From contig NZ_CP024637.1 of the NCBI RefSeq assembly GCF_009728735.1, forward strand, positions 566,341 through 630,340: a DNA stretch of 64,000 nucleotides. The letters are read 5' to 3'. The notes under the pieces are model-generated. The model worked only from the letters and a program-made list of their open reading frames with translations, was not told the DNA's origin and did not search any database. A program made the position numbers and the translations under genes. This document shows positions 17,803 to 25,666 of the stretch, in pieces; position 1 is the stretch's first letter, and each line of letters begins with the position of its first letter. The DNA is from Pantoea phytobeneficialis (GTDB lineage: Bacteria > Pseudomonadota > Gammaproteobacteria > Enterobacterales > Enterobacteriaceae).

Positions 17803-18139
17803 ATTGACACCTTATTAATTTTATTGGCGTCCTTTTTTCATCGCGAGCAAAGGCGTTTTAATTACCCACGTCACGCGACCGCTGAGTTCCTTTAAGAGGT
17901 AGTTTCATCCCGAAACCAAAAGCTAATCTACGGCAACAGCTATAGTGTGTGAAGTGAAGATTAACAAGGGTAAAATTAGCGAGATAATCATTAGTAGATT
18001 ATTGTTTTTTAAGCTGCGTTAGTTCCAGTTATCGCCTGAATACCAACTTTTATCTGCATGGTTGGTTTTATTCTTTTAGCCGGGAGCTGGCTATTTTCGC
18101 GGGCCATCCCATCGACTCTTCGTTAAATGAGGTTGATTA
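17803..18139. other. 337-bp intergenic region
   Basis: An AT-rich gap between the divergently transcribed lipoprotein gene and ltrA. I see no ORF with a ribosome-binding site, no tRNA and no clear hairpin. It should hold the promoters of both genes, but no strong sigma-70 match is obvious. Confidence 0.6.
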
Positions 18140-19327
18140 ATGACTGATAAAATTGGCCTGAATGCGCTATTGCGCCAGCGCGATGGGCACCATGCCCGCG
18201 TCACCTGGGAAGAACTGTTTTTCGATCTGGTTTACGTTTTTGCCGTAACGCAACTCAGCCATACCCTGCTGCATGACCTTAGCGCCAGTGGGATGTTGCA
18301 AACGCTTATTCTGTGGTTTGCGGTCTGGCTTGGTTGGCAGTACACCTGCTGGGTAACCAACTGGTTCAGTCCCGATACGCCACAGATCCGGGCGTTGCTT
18401 TTTGGCGTGATGGCGGCCGCGCTGGTGATGGCCGCCGCGCTACCAGAAGCATTCGGTGAGCGGGTGTGGTTCTTCGTTATCGCTTACATCATCATTCAGG
18501 TGGGCCGTACCGCATGGATTGTCTGTATCCTTGGCCCGCAGCATGCCCTGACAGCGAATTACCGCCGGATGCGGGTATGGCTGGTGATCTCAGCGCTGAT
18601 CTGGTGTGCCGGAGCACTGAGCAGCGGCGGTTTACGCACCGCCCTCTGGGCCTTAGCGGTGCTGTGTGAATATCTCTCGCCAATGACCGGTTTTGCCTTT
18701 CCCGGGATGGGACGATCCGCCACACGCGACTGGACTATTGAAGGCGCTCATCTCACCGAGCGTTGCCAGCTGTTCGTCATCGTCGCGTTAGGGGAAACCC
18801 TGCTGGCCACCGGTGGCAGCCTGGCGGAGAGCGAGGCATGGACCTTCCCGGTGCTATCAGCCATGTGCGCTACTTTTCTTTCAGCGCTGGCGGTGTGGTG
18901 GCTTTACTTTGGCACCTCCGGCGAGCAGGCAACGCAAGCCATCACCCATTCTCCTGATCCCGGTCGCATGGGCGCACGTTTTCACTATATTCACGTCATT
19001 TTGGTGGGTGGCATTATCGTGATGGCGGTAGGGAATGACCTCATCCAGGAAGGCCCGGAACATCATGTAACGCTGCTGCATGGCGCGGTGATTAGCGCCG
19101 GGTCGGTCATCTTCCTGGTGGGTAGCGCCATCTACAAACGCGTGGTGTACGGCGCCATCCCCATTACCCATATTCTTGGCGCACTGGCGCTGTGTCTGGC
19201 CGTGGCGCTGATGCCGGTCCTGACGCTGGAACAGGCCGGTTGGCTGACCACCCTTATCATGCTGATCACCGCCCTGGCGGAATCACGGGTGCATCAGCGC
19301 CGCATGATTAAAATGAAAGGTGTATGA
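18140..19327 (+). CDS. ltrA: Low temperature requirement protein A (LtrA) family membrane protein
   Basis: A 395-residue polytopic protein. The N-terminal family signature is present (HHARVTWEELFFDLVYVFAV near residues 16-36), followed by about ten hydrophobic helices. LtrA was named from a Listeria mutant unable to grow in the cold; its biochemical role is unknown. The gene ends in an ATGA that overlaps an upstream in-frame start for the LysR gene mdcR, so some translational coupling is possible. Nothing links LtrA to malonate metabolism except adjacency. Confidence 0.88.
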   Translation: MTDKIGLNALLRQRDGHHARVTWEELFFDLVYVFAVTQLSHTLLHDLSASGMLQTLILWFAVWLGWQYTCWVTNWFSPDTPQIRALLFGVMAAALVMAAALPEAFGERVWFFVIAYIIIQVGRTAWIVCILGPQHALTANYRRMRVWLVISALIWCAGALSSGGLRTALWALAVLCEYLSPMTGFAFPGMGRSATRDWTIEGAHLTERCQLFVIVALGETLLATGGSLAESEAWTFPVLSAMCATFLSALAVWWLYFGTSGEQATQAITHSPDPGRMGARFHYIHVILVGGIIVMAVGNDLIQEGPEHHVTLLHGAVISAGSVIFLVGSAIYKRVVYGAIPITHILGALALCLAVALMPVLTLEQAGWLTTLIMLITALAESRVHQRRMIKMKGV

Positions 19328-19359
19328 TAACCATCATCTTCATTTTTAAGTCTTTATCC

Positions 19360-20304
19360 ATGAAACTCAATGTCGACAATGATCTGACGGTACGCAAACT
19401 TTTCATTTTCTGCACTTACATGGAAAGCGAAAATCTGGCGCGTACCGCAGAAACCCTCGGTATCAGCACCGTCAGCGTGCACCGCGCGCTGCATACGCTG
19501 GAAGAGAGTCTGCGTTGCCCGTTGTTTACCCATAAGGGACGCAATCTGGTGGCGCTGCCCGCCGCATGGACACTGCTGGAGTACAGCCGTGAAGCGTTAC
19601 AAACCCTGAGTCAGGGGCTGGATGAGACGCGCCGCACCGCAGGTATCGGGCTGGGGCATCTGCGCATCGGCACTTTGTATTCGCTGTCGCTGGAAACCGT
19701 GCCGCGTCTGATTATGAATATGAAGTTGCGCCGACCGGAGCTGGAGTTAAACCTGACGATGGGTTCGAATCAGGTACTGACGGGGATGCTGCAAAATAAT
19801 CAACTGGACGCCATCATCATCTCGGTGACGGAAACGGAAATCAATCAGAAGGTGTTTGAGCAGGTCGGATTGTTTCAGGACGACATCTATCTGGCGGTGC
19901 CTGGCGCTGAACCCCGCGATGCCACAGAAGATGTCGATCTACGTGAGTACAGTGACAAACCTTTCGTCTCGCTCGATGAAGGATTCGCTACCTTCACTGG
20001 CTTTCAGGAAGCGTGCCATGTCGCGGGGTTTGAACCCAATATCGTCACCCGCGTCAATGACATCTTTTCGATGCTCAGTCTGGTGCAGGCCGGTATGGGA
20101 TATTCACTGGTACCGGGCCGCATGCGTAAACAATACGAACACGATTTGCAGTTCCGCAAGCTGGCCGAACCGTATCAGATGCGTCAGCAGATCGCCATCG
20201 TCTTCGCCCGCAATCGCGAACATGACCCCAATCTGCTGGCGTTAGTTGCGGAGGGCCGGATGTACGCGCTGAGTTTACAGGATAAGGCTCAGCCCCGGGC
20301 GTAG
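19360..20304 (+). CDS. mdcR: LysR-type regulator of malonate utilisation, MdcR
   Basis: A 314-residue LysR protein. The segments SVSVHRALHTLEESLRCPLF, LRIGTLYSLSLETVPRLI, LRRPELELNLTMGSNQ and RVNDIFSMLSLVQAGMGYSL match Klebsiella MdcR as I remember it. It starts at MKLNVDNDLTVRKLF; an alternative start at 19324 overlaps the ltrA stop and has AAAGG upstream, but would add 12 hydrophobic residues absent from the family. MdcR activates the mdc operon in response to malonate. The last 16 bp overlap the convergent mdcH gene. Confidence 0.88.
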   Translation: MKLNVDNDLTVRKLFIFCTYMESENLARTAETLGISTVSVHRALHTLEESLRCPLFTHKGRNLVALPAAWTLLEYSREALQTLSQGLDETRRTAGIGLGHLRIGTLYSLSLETVPRLIMNMKLRRPELELNLTMGSNQVLTGMLQNNQLDAIIISVTETEINQKVFEQVGLFQDDIYLAVPGAEPRDATEDVDLREYSDKPFVSLDEGFATFTGFQEACHVAGFEPNIVTRVNDIFSMLSLVQAGMGYSLVPGRMRKQYEHDLQFRKLAEPYQMRQQIAIVFARNREHDPNLLALVAEGRMYALSLQDKAQPRA

Positions 20305-21182
20305 AGATGTTGCACCAGTTCCACGCTGCTGCGTTCCAGCGCCAGACACTCGCCCTGCGGCTGTGTACTGCGCGTTAGTCCGGTCAGCACCCCACCTGGC
20401 GGCATCTCAAGCACCAGCCGCACCTCACGTTCTTCTGCGGCCACCATCGCCTCATGCCAGCGTACCTGGCGCGCCATATTCATCGCCAGATCATCAGCAA
20501 TGCGCTCCGGTTGCCACAACACCCTGGCGCTGTTACCGCTGAGGTAAGCACAGCGTGGCGGTGTTAGCCGTACCTGCTGCATATGTTCCGCCAGTTTACG
20601 CGCCGATTCATTCAGTAACGCGCAGTGGGATGGCACGCTGATCGCCAGCCGACGTACGCAGTTTGCGCCTTGCGCCCGCGCCGCATCACCGACCGCTTTC
20701 ATCGCCGCCTCACTGCCCGCGATCACGATCTGCGACTCTGAGTTGATGTTAGCGATAAAGCTGTACCGGTTATCCACCAGCGGCTCCACCTGTTGCAGCG
20801 GCAAGCCGTTGATGGCGGTAAGGCCATAACCGTGCGGATAGGCGCCTTCCATCAGATCACCGCGCCGCGCCACCAACCGTAACGCATCGGCGAAGTCCAG
20901 CGCACCGGCAATCACCGCCGCCGGATACGCGCCAATCGACAAGCCACAGACCATATCCGGTTGTACACCCTGCGCCATCAAGCCACGCGCCGCAGAAACC
21001 CCGGCAATCAGGAGCGCCAGTTGTACCGCACGAGTATGCTGTAACGCCTCATGGCTATCCAGCCGCGACAGTTCATCACCTAATACCTGTTGCGCCTGTT
21101 GCCAGGTGTCATCACGCGGCAGGTCACTGAGCATCCCCGGTCGCTGAGCGCCCTGGCCGGGAAATGTAAACAAGGTTTTCAT
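20289..21182 (-). CDS. mdcH: Malonyl-CoA:ACP transacylase, malonate decarboxylase epsilon subunit
   Basis: A 297-residue FabD-like acyltransferase. It has FPGQGAQRPGM near the N-terminus, nucleophile Ser82 in GLSIGAYPA, and a His in VPSHCALL. In the malonate decarboxylase system MdcH loads malonyl onto the special ACP (MdcC) from malonyl-CoA to start the catalytic cycle. The start at 21182 follows GGAGACGCC and overlaps the mdcG stop (ATGA); a longer in-frame start lies inside mdcG. It is the last gene of the operon. Confidence 0.93.
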   Translation of the reverse strand: MKTLFTFPGQGAQRPGMLSDLPRDDTWQQAQQVLGDELSRLDSHEALQHTRAVQLALLIAGVSAARGLMAQGVQPDMVCGLSIGAYPAAVIAGALDFADALRLVARRGDLMEGAYPHGYGLTAINGLPLQQVEPLVDNRYSFIANINSESQIVIAGSEAAMKAVGDAARAQGANCVRRLAISVPSHCALLNESARKLAEHMQQVRLTPPRCAYLSGNSARVLWQPERIADDLAMNMARQVRWHEAMVAAEEREVRLVLEMPPGGVLTGLTRSTQPQGECLALERSSVELVQHLYARG

Positions 21183-21787
21183 GGCGTCTCCTCTGCCCAG
21201 GGGTTGTCCGTTAAACGCGGTCCGGTTGCGGTTTTTAGCAGCACGCGCCCACTGCGCAGCCACTCATTTAAGGCAAAACCGCCCTGCGGTGTCTCGATTT
21301 GGCTGTCGGCGCGACAGGGTAGCGTCGACAATACCTGTTGCCAGTGGGCCACATCAGCGGGTCGCAACGGGTTGGGCGCGCGGATCAGCAAATCCAGGTC
21401 GCTGTCCTGATGCAGCACCGGCAGGCCGGTAGCCAGCGCAAATCCGGTGCTGCCGGTCACGCCCCACTCCCACGGCCAGTGATGCTGACGCAGCACCACC
21501 AACGCCTGCACCGTTGGATGGTGGTTTAACTGCCTCGGCACCACCAGCATTTCCGGTGACACTACCCGAACCACTTCAGTCGGGGCCACCCATCCTGCCG
21601 CCCGTTGATGGCGTGCCTGACCACGCACGCCAACCGGAATCAATCCCTGTTTCATCACATCACGTCGCACCACCACCGGTTGCTGACAATGCCACAGCTC
21701 AGCTACCCAGGGGTCTGTCACCCCGAGCAGCGCCGTATCATGGCGCAGCCAGAGCAAGTCATGGGGACGTGCGGTGATGTTCATCAT
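21179..21787 (-). CDS. mdcG: Phosphoribosyl-dephospho-CoA transferase
   Basis: A 202-residue nucleotidyltransferase that attaches the 2'-(5''-phosphoribosyl)-3'-dephospho-CoA prosthetic group to apo-MdcC. The catalytic metal-binding motif is GLPVLHQDSDLDLLIRAP, with the preceding GSTGFALATG glycine-rich segment. Length fits the family. The double ATG start overlaps the mdcF stop (TGATG), and the 3' end overlaps mdcH by four bases, so the three genes are translationally linked. Confidence 0.93.
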   Translation of the reverse strand: MMNITARPHDLLWLRHDTALLGVTDPWVAELWHCQQPVVVRRDVMKQGLIPVGVRGQARHQRAAGWVAPTEVVRVVSPEMLVVPRQLNHHPTVQALVVLRQHHWPWEWGVTGSTGFALATGLPVLHQDSDLDLLIRAPNPLRPADVAHWQQVLSTLPCRADSQIETPQGGFALNEWLRSGRVLLKTATGPRLTDNPWAEETP

Positions 21788-22746
21788 CAGATTCCTGCGG
21801 TTAAGGAGATAAACAGCGGCAGCGAGAGGATCGACAGCAGTGAACTTAACAGCAACACCGCTTCCGCATCCGGCGACTGCACGCCAAAACGGTTACCGAA
21901 TACCACACCAAAGAAACCGGCGGAGAGCGCGATCATCAGAATCGCGGTGATCGCCACGGTGCCATGTAAACCAAACACCAGTACGATACCCCAGGCCAGC
22001 GCCGGTTGAATCAATAACTTGGTCACGGTGGAGCTGATCACCATGCTGTTGATTTTCAGTTTGCGCGCCGAGAGGATCACCCCGGTCAGGAACAACGCCG
22101 CCGCGGTGGCCGCCAGTCCGAGCGGTTTAATCGAGGCCAGCAACAGATCCGGCATCTTCACGCCAAACGCCGACAGTACCACCCCAAGCAACGGTCCCCA
22201 GACGATAGGTTTTTTCACCGAACGCCACATCAGCACCGGCAACATTGCCAGGGTGGAGCGTTGCGTTTCACCCGCAGCGCGCGCTTTTTCCCGTTCGAGG
22301 ATCAGCAGGCAAAACGGCGTCATCAGCACCGAACCACAGGCGATGGACACCGCCACCGAGAGTGATGTCGCAGAACCTTCACCCACCACGCTGCCGAGAA
22401 TTGGCAGCCCCAGCGCGGCATAGTTCGGCAGTGCCACCGTCAACGTGAGTACCGCAGCGTCCTGTGGCGACTTTTTGAATACGCCAGTGGCGATGAAATA
22501 CAGCGCTGCATAGGCAATCCACATTGCCAGAGTCAACACGGCAATCAGTGGCATCTGCGCCACGATACCGCTCCACGGCGTTTGCACCGTGGCGCTGAAC
22601 AACGCGGCGGGTAAAGCAAAATCCATAACAAAAATATTCAGTAGCGAGACGTTCTTGTTATCGACCATCCCGGCTTTGCCAGCCCAGAAACCCAGCAACA
22701 TAATGACAAAAATGGGTGCGAGGGCATGAAGAATCACGTAAGTCAT
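21787..22746 (-). CDS. mdcF: Malonate transporter, auxin efflux carrier (AEC) family
   Basis: A 319-residue inner-membrane protein with about ten helices in two five-helix halves. The N-terminal region (APIFVIMLLGFWAGKAGMVD) and the conserved C-terminal PALAWGIVLVFGL are typical of AEC carriers. In the mdc operon MdcF is the malonate importer. It follows mdcE after a 130-bp gap holding a strong hairpin, the only sizeable gap in the operon. Confidence 0.9.
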   Translation of the reverse strand: MTYVILHALAPIFVIMLLGFWAGKAGMVDNKNVSLLNIFVMDFALPAALFSATVQTPWSGIVAQMPLIAVLTLAMWIAYAALYFIATGVFKKSPQDAAVLTLTVALPNYAALGLPILGSVVGEGSATSLSVAVSIACGSVLMTPFCLLILEREKARAAGETQRSTLAMLPVLMWRSVKKPIVWGPLLGVVLSAFGVKMPDLLLASIKPLGLAATAAALFLTGVILSARKLKINSMVISSTVTKLLIQPALAWGIVLVFGLHGTVAITAILMIALSAGFFGVVFGNRFGVQSPDAEAVLLLSSLLSILSLPLFISLTAGI

Positions 22747-22812
22747 AAATCACCTGTTATTAGAAGAGTGAATACTGACGCGATGGTGTTTATTTAACAG
22801 ACGCTACAGTTA

Positions 22813-22836
22813 GCCGGGTGTACCAACACACCCGGC
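22813..22836 (-). terminator. Intercistronic hairpin between mdcE and mdcF
   Basis: A perfect 9-bp stem GCCGGGTGT / ACACCCGGC with a 6-base loop. No T tract follows on the transcribed strand, so it is more likely an mRNA-stability or partial-termination element that lowers expression of mdcFGH relative to mdcABCDE. Confidence 0.5.
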
Positions 22837-22876
22837 CCTGTCGCTATCCGGCAGGTTTATTGTTTTTTATGTTTAA

Positions 22877-23665
22877 CTACCAACTGGCGCGCATACGCGC
22901 GCGGACATCAGCCGAAGCCTGTCGATTGACAGCGACTTCACCGGAACCACGACGTGGATCCTTGCGGGCATCCTCGATCGCCGCCGCTAAGGTATCGCGA
23001 ACGCGTTGTACATCAGACGCGCCAGGCGCATCGGGGTCGGCGATATTCAGCAGCGAGGACAGCAAACCCAGAGTGGCGTAATTGCTGATGTCATAAGCCA
23101 TCGGCGGTACGGTGGCCGCCAGTTTTTCCAGCGCTTCCACGGTGCGCAGCGTAATACGTGCGGCGGATTCTTTACCCATGGCATGAACCAGTACGCCCGC
23201 GTCATTGAAGGCGATCAGGCGATTGGCCTGATAACCGTGCGCCAGAAACGCCCCGGACATCGCCTTACCGACAATCAAGCCGATCACCGGGTGACCTGCC
23301 AGACGTGCCTGGGCATACGCCCCTGCCGCACCCGCCAATGCCTGGTGGATACCAAACGCCTCTTCACGACGACCATAGGCCTGGCTCGGCACATCAATCA
23401 CCGCCACAATCGGACGTTTGATGGCGCTGTTGGCATCGGCCGCGAGGGTTTCCTGTACCACTTTCGCCAGCGTCCATCCTTCCAGTAACCCCACCTCACC
23501 TTTGGCAGCGCGCGGATAGCGGTTATGTGCATCCGGGACGACCGCAATGTAACGGACACCGTCGGCGTCAGCGGCCAGCACCGATGGACACAACCCCTGA
23601 ATCCGCTCTGCACCGCCGGTCAGTTGGTTAAACCAGCGTTCACCACGGCTGTTATTTGTGCTCAT
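22877..23665 (-). CDS. mdcE: Malonate decarboxylase gamma subunit
   Basis: A 262-residue carboxyltransferase-fold protein. With MdcD it forms the malonyl-S-ACP decarboxylase (beta-gamma) that releases CO2 and leaves acetyl-S-ACP. Visible family segments include RYIAVVPDAHNRYPRA, AVIDVPSQAYGRREEAFGIH and LIVGKAMSGAFLAHGYQANR, with the glycine-rich oxyanion region of the crotonase-like fold. It overlaps mdcD by four bases (ATGA). Confidence 0.95.
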   Translation of the reverse strand: MSTNNSRGERWFNQLTGGAERIQGLCPSVLAADADGVRYIAVVPDAHNRYPRAAKGEVGLLEGWTLAKVVQETLAADANSAIKRPIVAVIDVPSQAYGRREEAFGIHQALAGAAGAYAQARLAGHPVIGLIVGKAMSGAFLAHGYQANRLIAFNDAGVLVHAMGKESAARITLRTVEALEKLAATVPPMAYDISNYATLGLLSSLLNIADPDAPGASDVQRVRDTLAAAIEDARKDPRRGSGEVAVNRQASADVRARMRASW

Positions 23666-24498
23666 TTTTTCACCTCCGGGGCAAAGACCTGATGAATCAC
23701 AGCCGTACTGGCCTGCTGTTGGGTGTCGAAACGCGTCAGGCGATCAAGGTAAAAGGCGTAGTTTTCGCTACGATGCTGCGCCGGAACGCCCTGAGCGATG
23801 GCGGCATCGACGGCGGTTTGCACCGCATTCACACCATCGCCAACCAGCGCATCAACCAACCCGCTTTGATAACGGATTTCGCCGCCAGTCATGCTCCAGA
23901 TAAAGGGACGATCGCGGGAGTCGTACTCTGCTATCCCGGCTTCCTGTTCAATGACCTGTGGACCATTCAGGCCCAGACGCGCTTCACGGGTGACAATCAG
24001 ATAGCTACATAACGCCGCCGCAATCGACATCCCGCCAAAGCACCCGACCGTACCGGCAACAATGCCGATGACCGGGGTATAACGGCGCAGATCCACAATC
24101 GCCGCGTGAATATCGGCAATCGCCGCCAGACCGAGGTTGGCTTCCTGTAGCCGCACCCCACCGGTTTCCAGACAAAGAATGGCCTGCGTCGGGATACCGT
24201 TACGGTTGTCCTCCGCCGCCAGCTCCAGCGCGGCGGCCATTTTGGCCCCGGACACTTCACCCATACTGCCGCCCTGGAAGGTGCCTTCGATTGCCACCAC
24301 CACCGTCGGTTTGCCGTGGCGGCTGCCTTTCATCACCACCATGCCGTCATCGGCCTGCGGCACGATGCCCTGCTGTGGCAACCAGGGCGACATCACACCG
24401 GCGAACGGGTCGAGCAATTCGCGTGCGCTACCTGCATCCAGTAGCGCCAGCGCCCGTTGCCGCGCCCGTAACTCAATAAAGCTGCTGTCGTTACGCAT
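23662..24498 (-). CDS. mdcD: Malonate decarboxylase beta subunit
   Basis: A 278-residue carboxyltransferase-fold subunit, partner of MdcE. The start at 24498 (MRNDSSFIELRARQRAL) overlaps the mdcC stop by eight bases and is preceded by GGAGGTCGC-like purines in mdcC; the longer reading frame upstream is antisense-quality sequence within mdcC. Characteristic segments are GVVAIEGTFQGG-like VVVAIEGTFQGGSMGEVSG, cited here as AIEGTFQGGSMGEVSG, ILCLETGGVRLQEANLG and TVGCFGGMSIAAAL. It removes CO2 from malonyl-S-ACP. Confidence 0.94.
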   Translation of the reverse strand: MRNDSSFIELRARQRALALLDAGSARELLDPFAGVMSPWLPQQGIVPQADDGMVVMKGSRHGKPTVVVAIEGTFQGGSMGEVSGAKMAAALELAAEDNRNGIPTQAILCLETGGVRLQEANLGLAAIADIHAAIVDLRRYTPVIGIVAGTVGCFGGMSIAAALCSYLIVTREARLGLNGPQVIEQEAGIAEYDSRDRPFIWSMTGGEIRYQSGLVDALVGDGVNAVQTAVDAAIAQGVPAQHRSENYAFYLDRLTRFDTQQQASTAVIHQVFAPEVKK

Positions 24499-24790
24499 GA
24501 GCGACCTCCTCAAACACCTGTTCAATGCGGATACGCGCCACACCCGGTGTCGCACCGAAGTCATGAATAACCAGTTGGCCCGCAGGCAAGTCGGTGAGCT
24601 GCGCCAGGCGATTGAACAATGCTTCCCAACGCGCGTGACTGTTATTGACTGACGTGGTGATAGCAATGTTCAGAACGTGGCTATCATCCGCCGTGAACAG
24701 CACCTCCATATCCCCCGATCCCACCACGCCCGCCAGCGCCTTGCCGCTGAGCGTACGGCCGGACGGGTATGACAACGTTATGTGTTCCAT
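24491..24790 (-). CDS. mdcC: Malonate decarboxylase acyl-carrier protein (delta subunit)
   Basis: A 99-residue carrier protein that holds the dephospho-CoA-derived prosthetic group. The modified serine should be Ser25 in VGSGDMEVL, the same position as I recall for the Klebsiella protein. It lacks the DSL motif of ordinary ACPs, as expected for this family. The 3' end overlaps mdcD by eight bases and it follows mdcB by nine bases. Confidence 0.94.
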   Translation of the reverse strand: MEHITLSYPSGRTLSGKALAGVVGSGDMEVLFTADDSHVLNIAITTSVNNSHARWEALFNRLAQLTDLPAGQLVIHDFGATPGVARIRIEQVFEEVAHA

Positions 24791-24799
24791 AGCTACCTC

Positions 24800-25666
24800 T
24801 TAATCATTAAATGTTGCTGCCTGAGCGCCGGTGATGCGGTCAAGAAACAGCGTGGCGGCCAGTAAATCGGCGGCCCCACCCGGCGAGGCATTGAACCTCA
24901 ACATCGCGTTATCCAATTTTTCCAGCGCCTTGCGCCCTGCCGCCCCGGCATAGCCCCCGGCCGTCAGTACCTGGCGCGCACCCTCCTGCATGGCACGCAG
25001 CGCCGGTAAACCTGCCCGGTGCAGTACGCAGGTGTCGGTTAGCGAGGTCAGGATGGCCATCAGCGCATCAATGCGTGCTGCCGTTTCATCGGCTCCGGCA
25101 CGGCGACTGGCATGGAGTTGCGGCAGCGCCAGCCGGGTAATATGGGGAAAACCTTGCTGCGCCTCTTCACGCGCACCCGGTACACGAAAACGATGTACCA
25201 CCCGTAACCCTTTGCTGAAGGTTTTCGGGGCCGCGCGATCCGGCAAACGGGCAAGCTGGGCGGCAACCTCACAGACGCGGTGGCTGTCGCCAGTCCCCGC
25301 CAGCATCGCGCCAGCGCTGACCAGCAAGCCAAGCGCCCAGATAGCACCACGATGGGTGTTAACCCCGGCAGTGGCGGCCATCATTTGCCTCTCACCTTCA
25401 CGTCCCAGTTGTCCGATGGTTTCCCGCAGCGCAATATCCGCCGGTCGTTGCCAGCTTTGTTGTGCCAGTGCATAGAAGGTAGGCGTCAGGCTACGCGCAG
25501 AGCGCTCCATCAGCGCCAGCGTGAGGTCGTGATGCGCCCCACTGCCACGGCGATCCACCAGCCCAGGTTTGGGCGTGAGGTTCACTTCTTCGATCAGACA
25601 CGCGGTCGCCATCTGCGCCAGTTGATGCAGATGATGTTCAACCGGTGTGGGTGAGAGTCGTTTCAT
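24800..25666 (-). CDS. mdcB: Triphosphoribosyl-dephospho-CoA synthase
   Basis: A 288-residue CitG/MdcB-family enzyme. It makes 2'-(5''-triphosphoribosyl)-3'-dephospho-CoA from ATP and dephospho-CoA, the precursor that MdcG transfers to MdcC. Hallmarks are EVNLTPKPGLVDRRGSGAH near residue 25, the NTHRGAIWALGLL motif, and a C-terminal PGGAADLLAATLFL. The start codon shares one base with the mdcA stop (TAATG). Confidence 0.94.
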   Translation of the reverse strand: MKRLSPTPVEHHLHQLAQMATACLIEEVNLTPKPGLVDRRGSGAHHDLTLALMERSARSLTPTFYALAQQSWQRPADIALRETIGQLGREGERQMMAATAGVNTHRGAIWALGLLVSAGAMLAGTGDSHRVCEVAAQLARLPDRAAPKTFSKGLRVVHRFRVPGAREEAQQGFPHITRLALPQLHASRRAGADETAARIDALMAILTSLTDTCVLHRAGLPALRAMQEGARQVLTAGGYAGAAGRKALEKLDNAMLRFNASPGGAADLLAATLFLDRITGAQAATFND

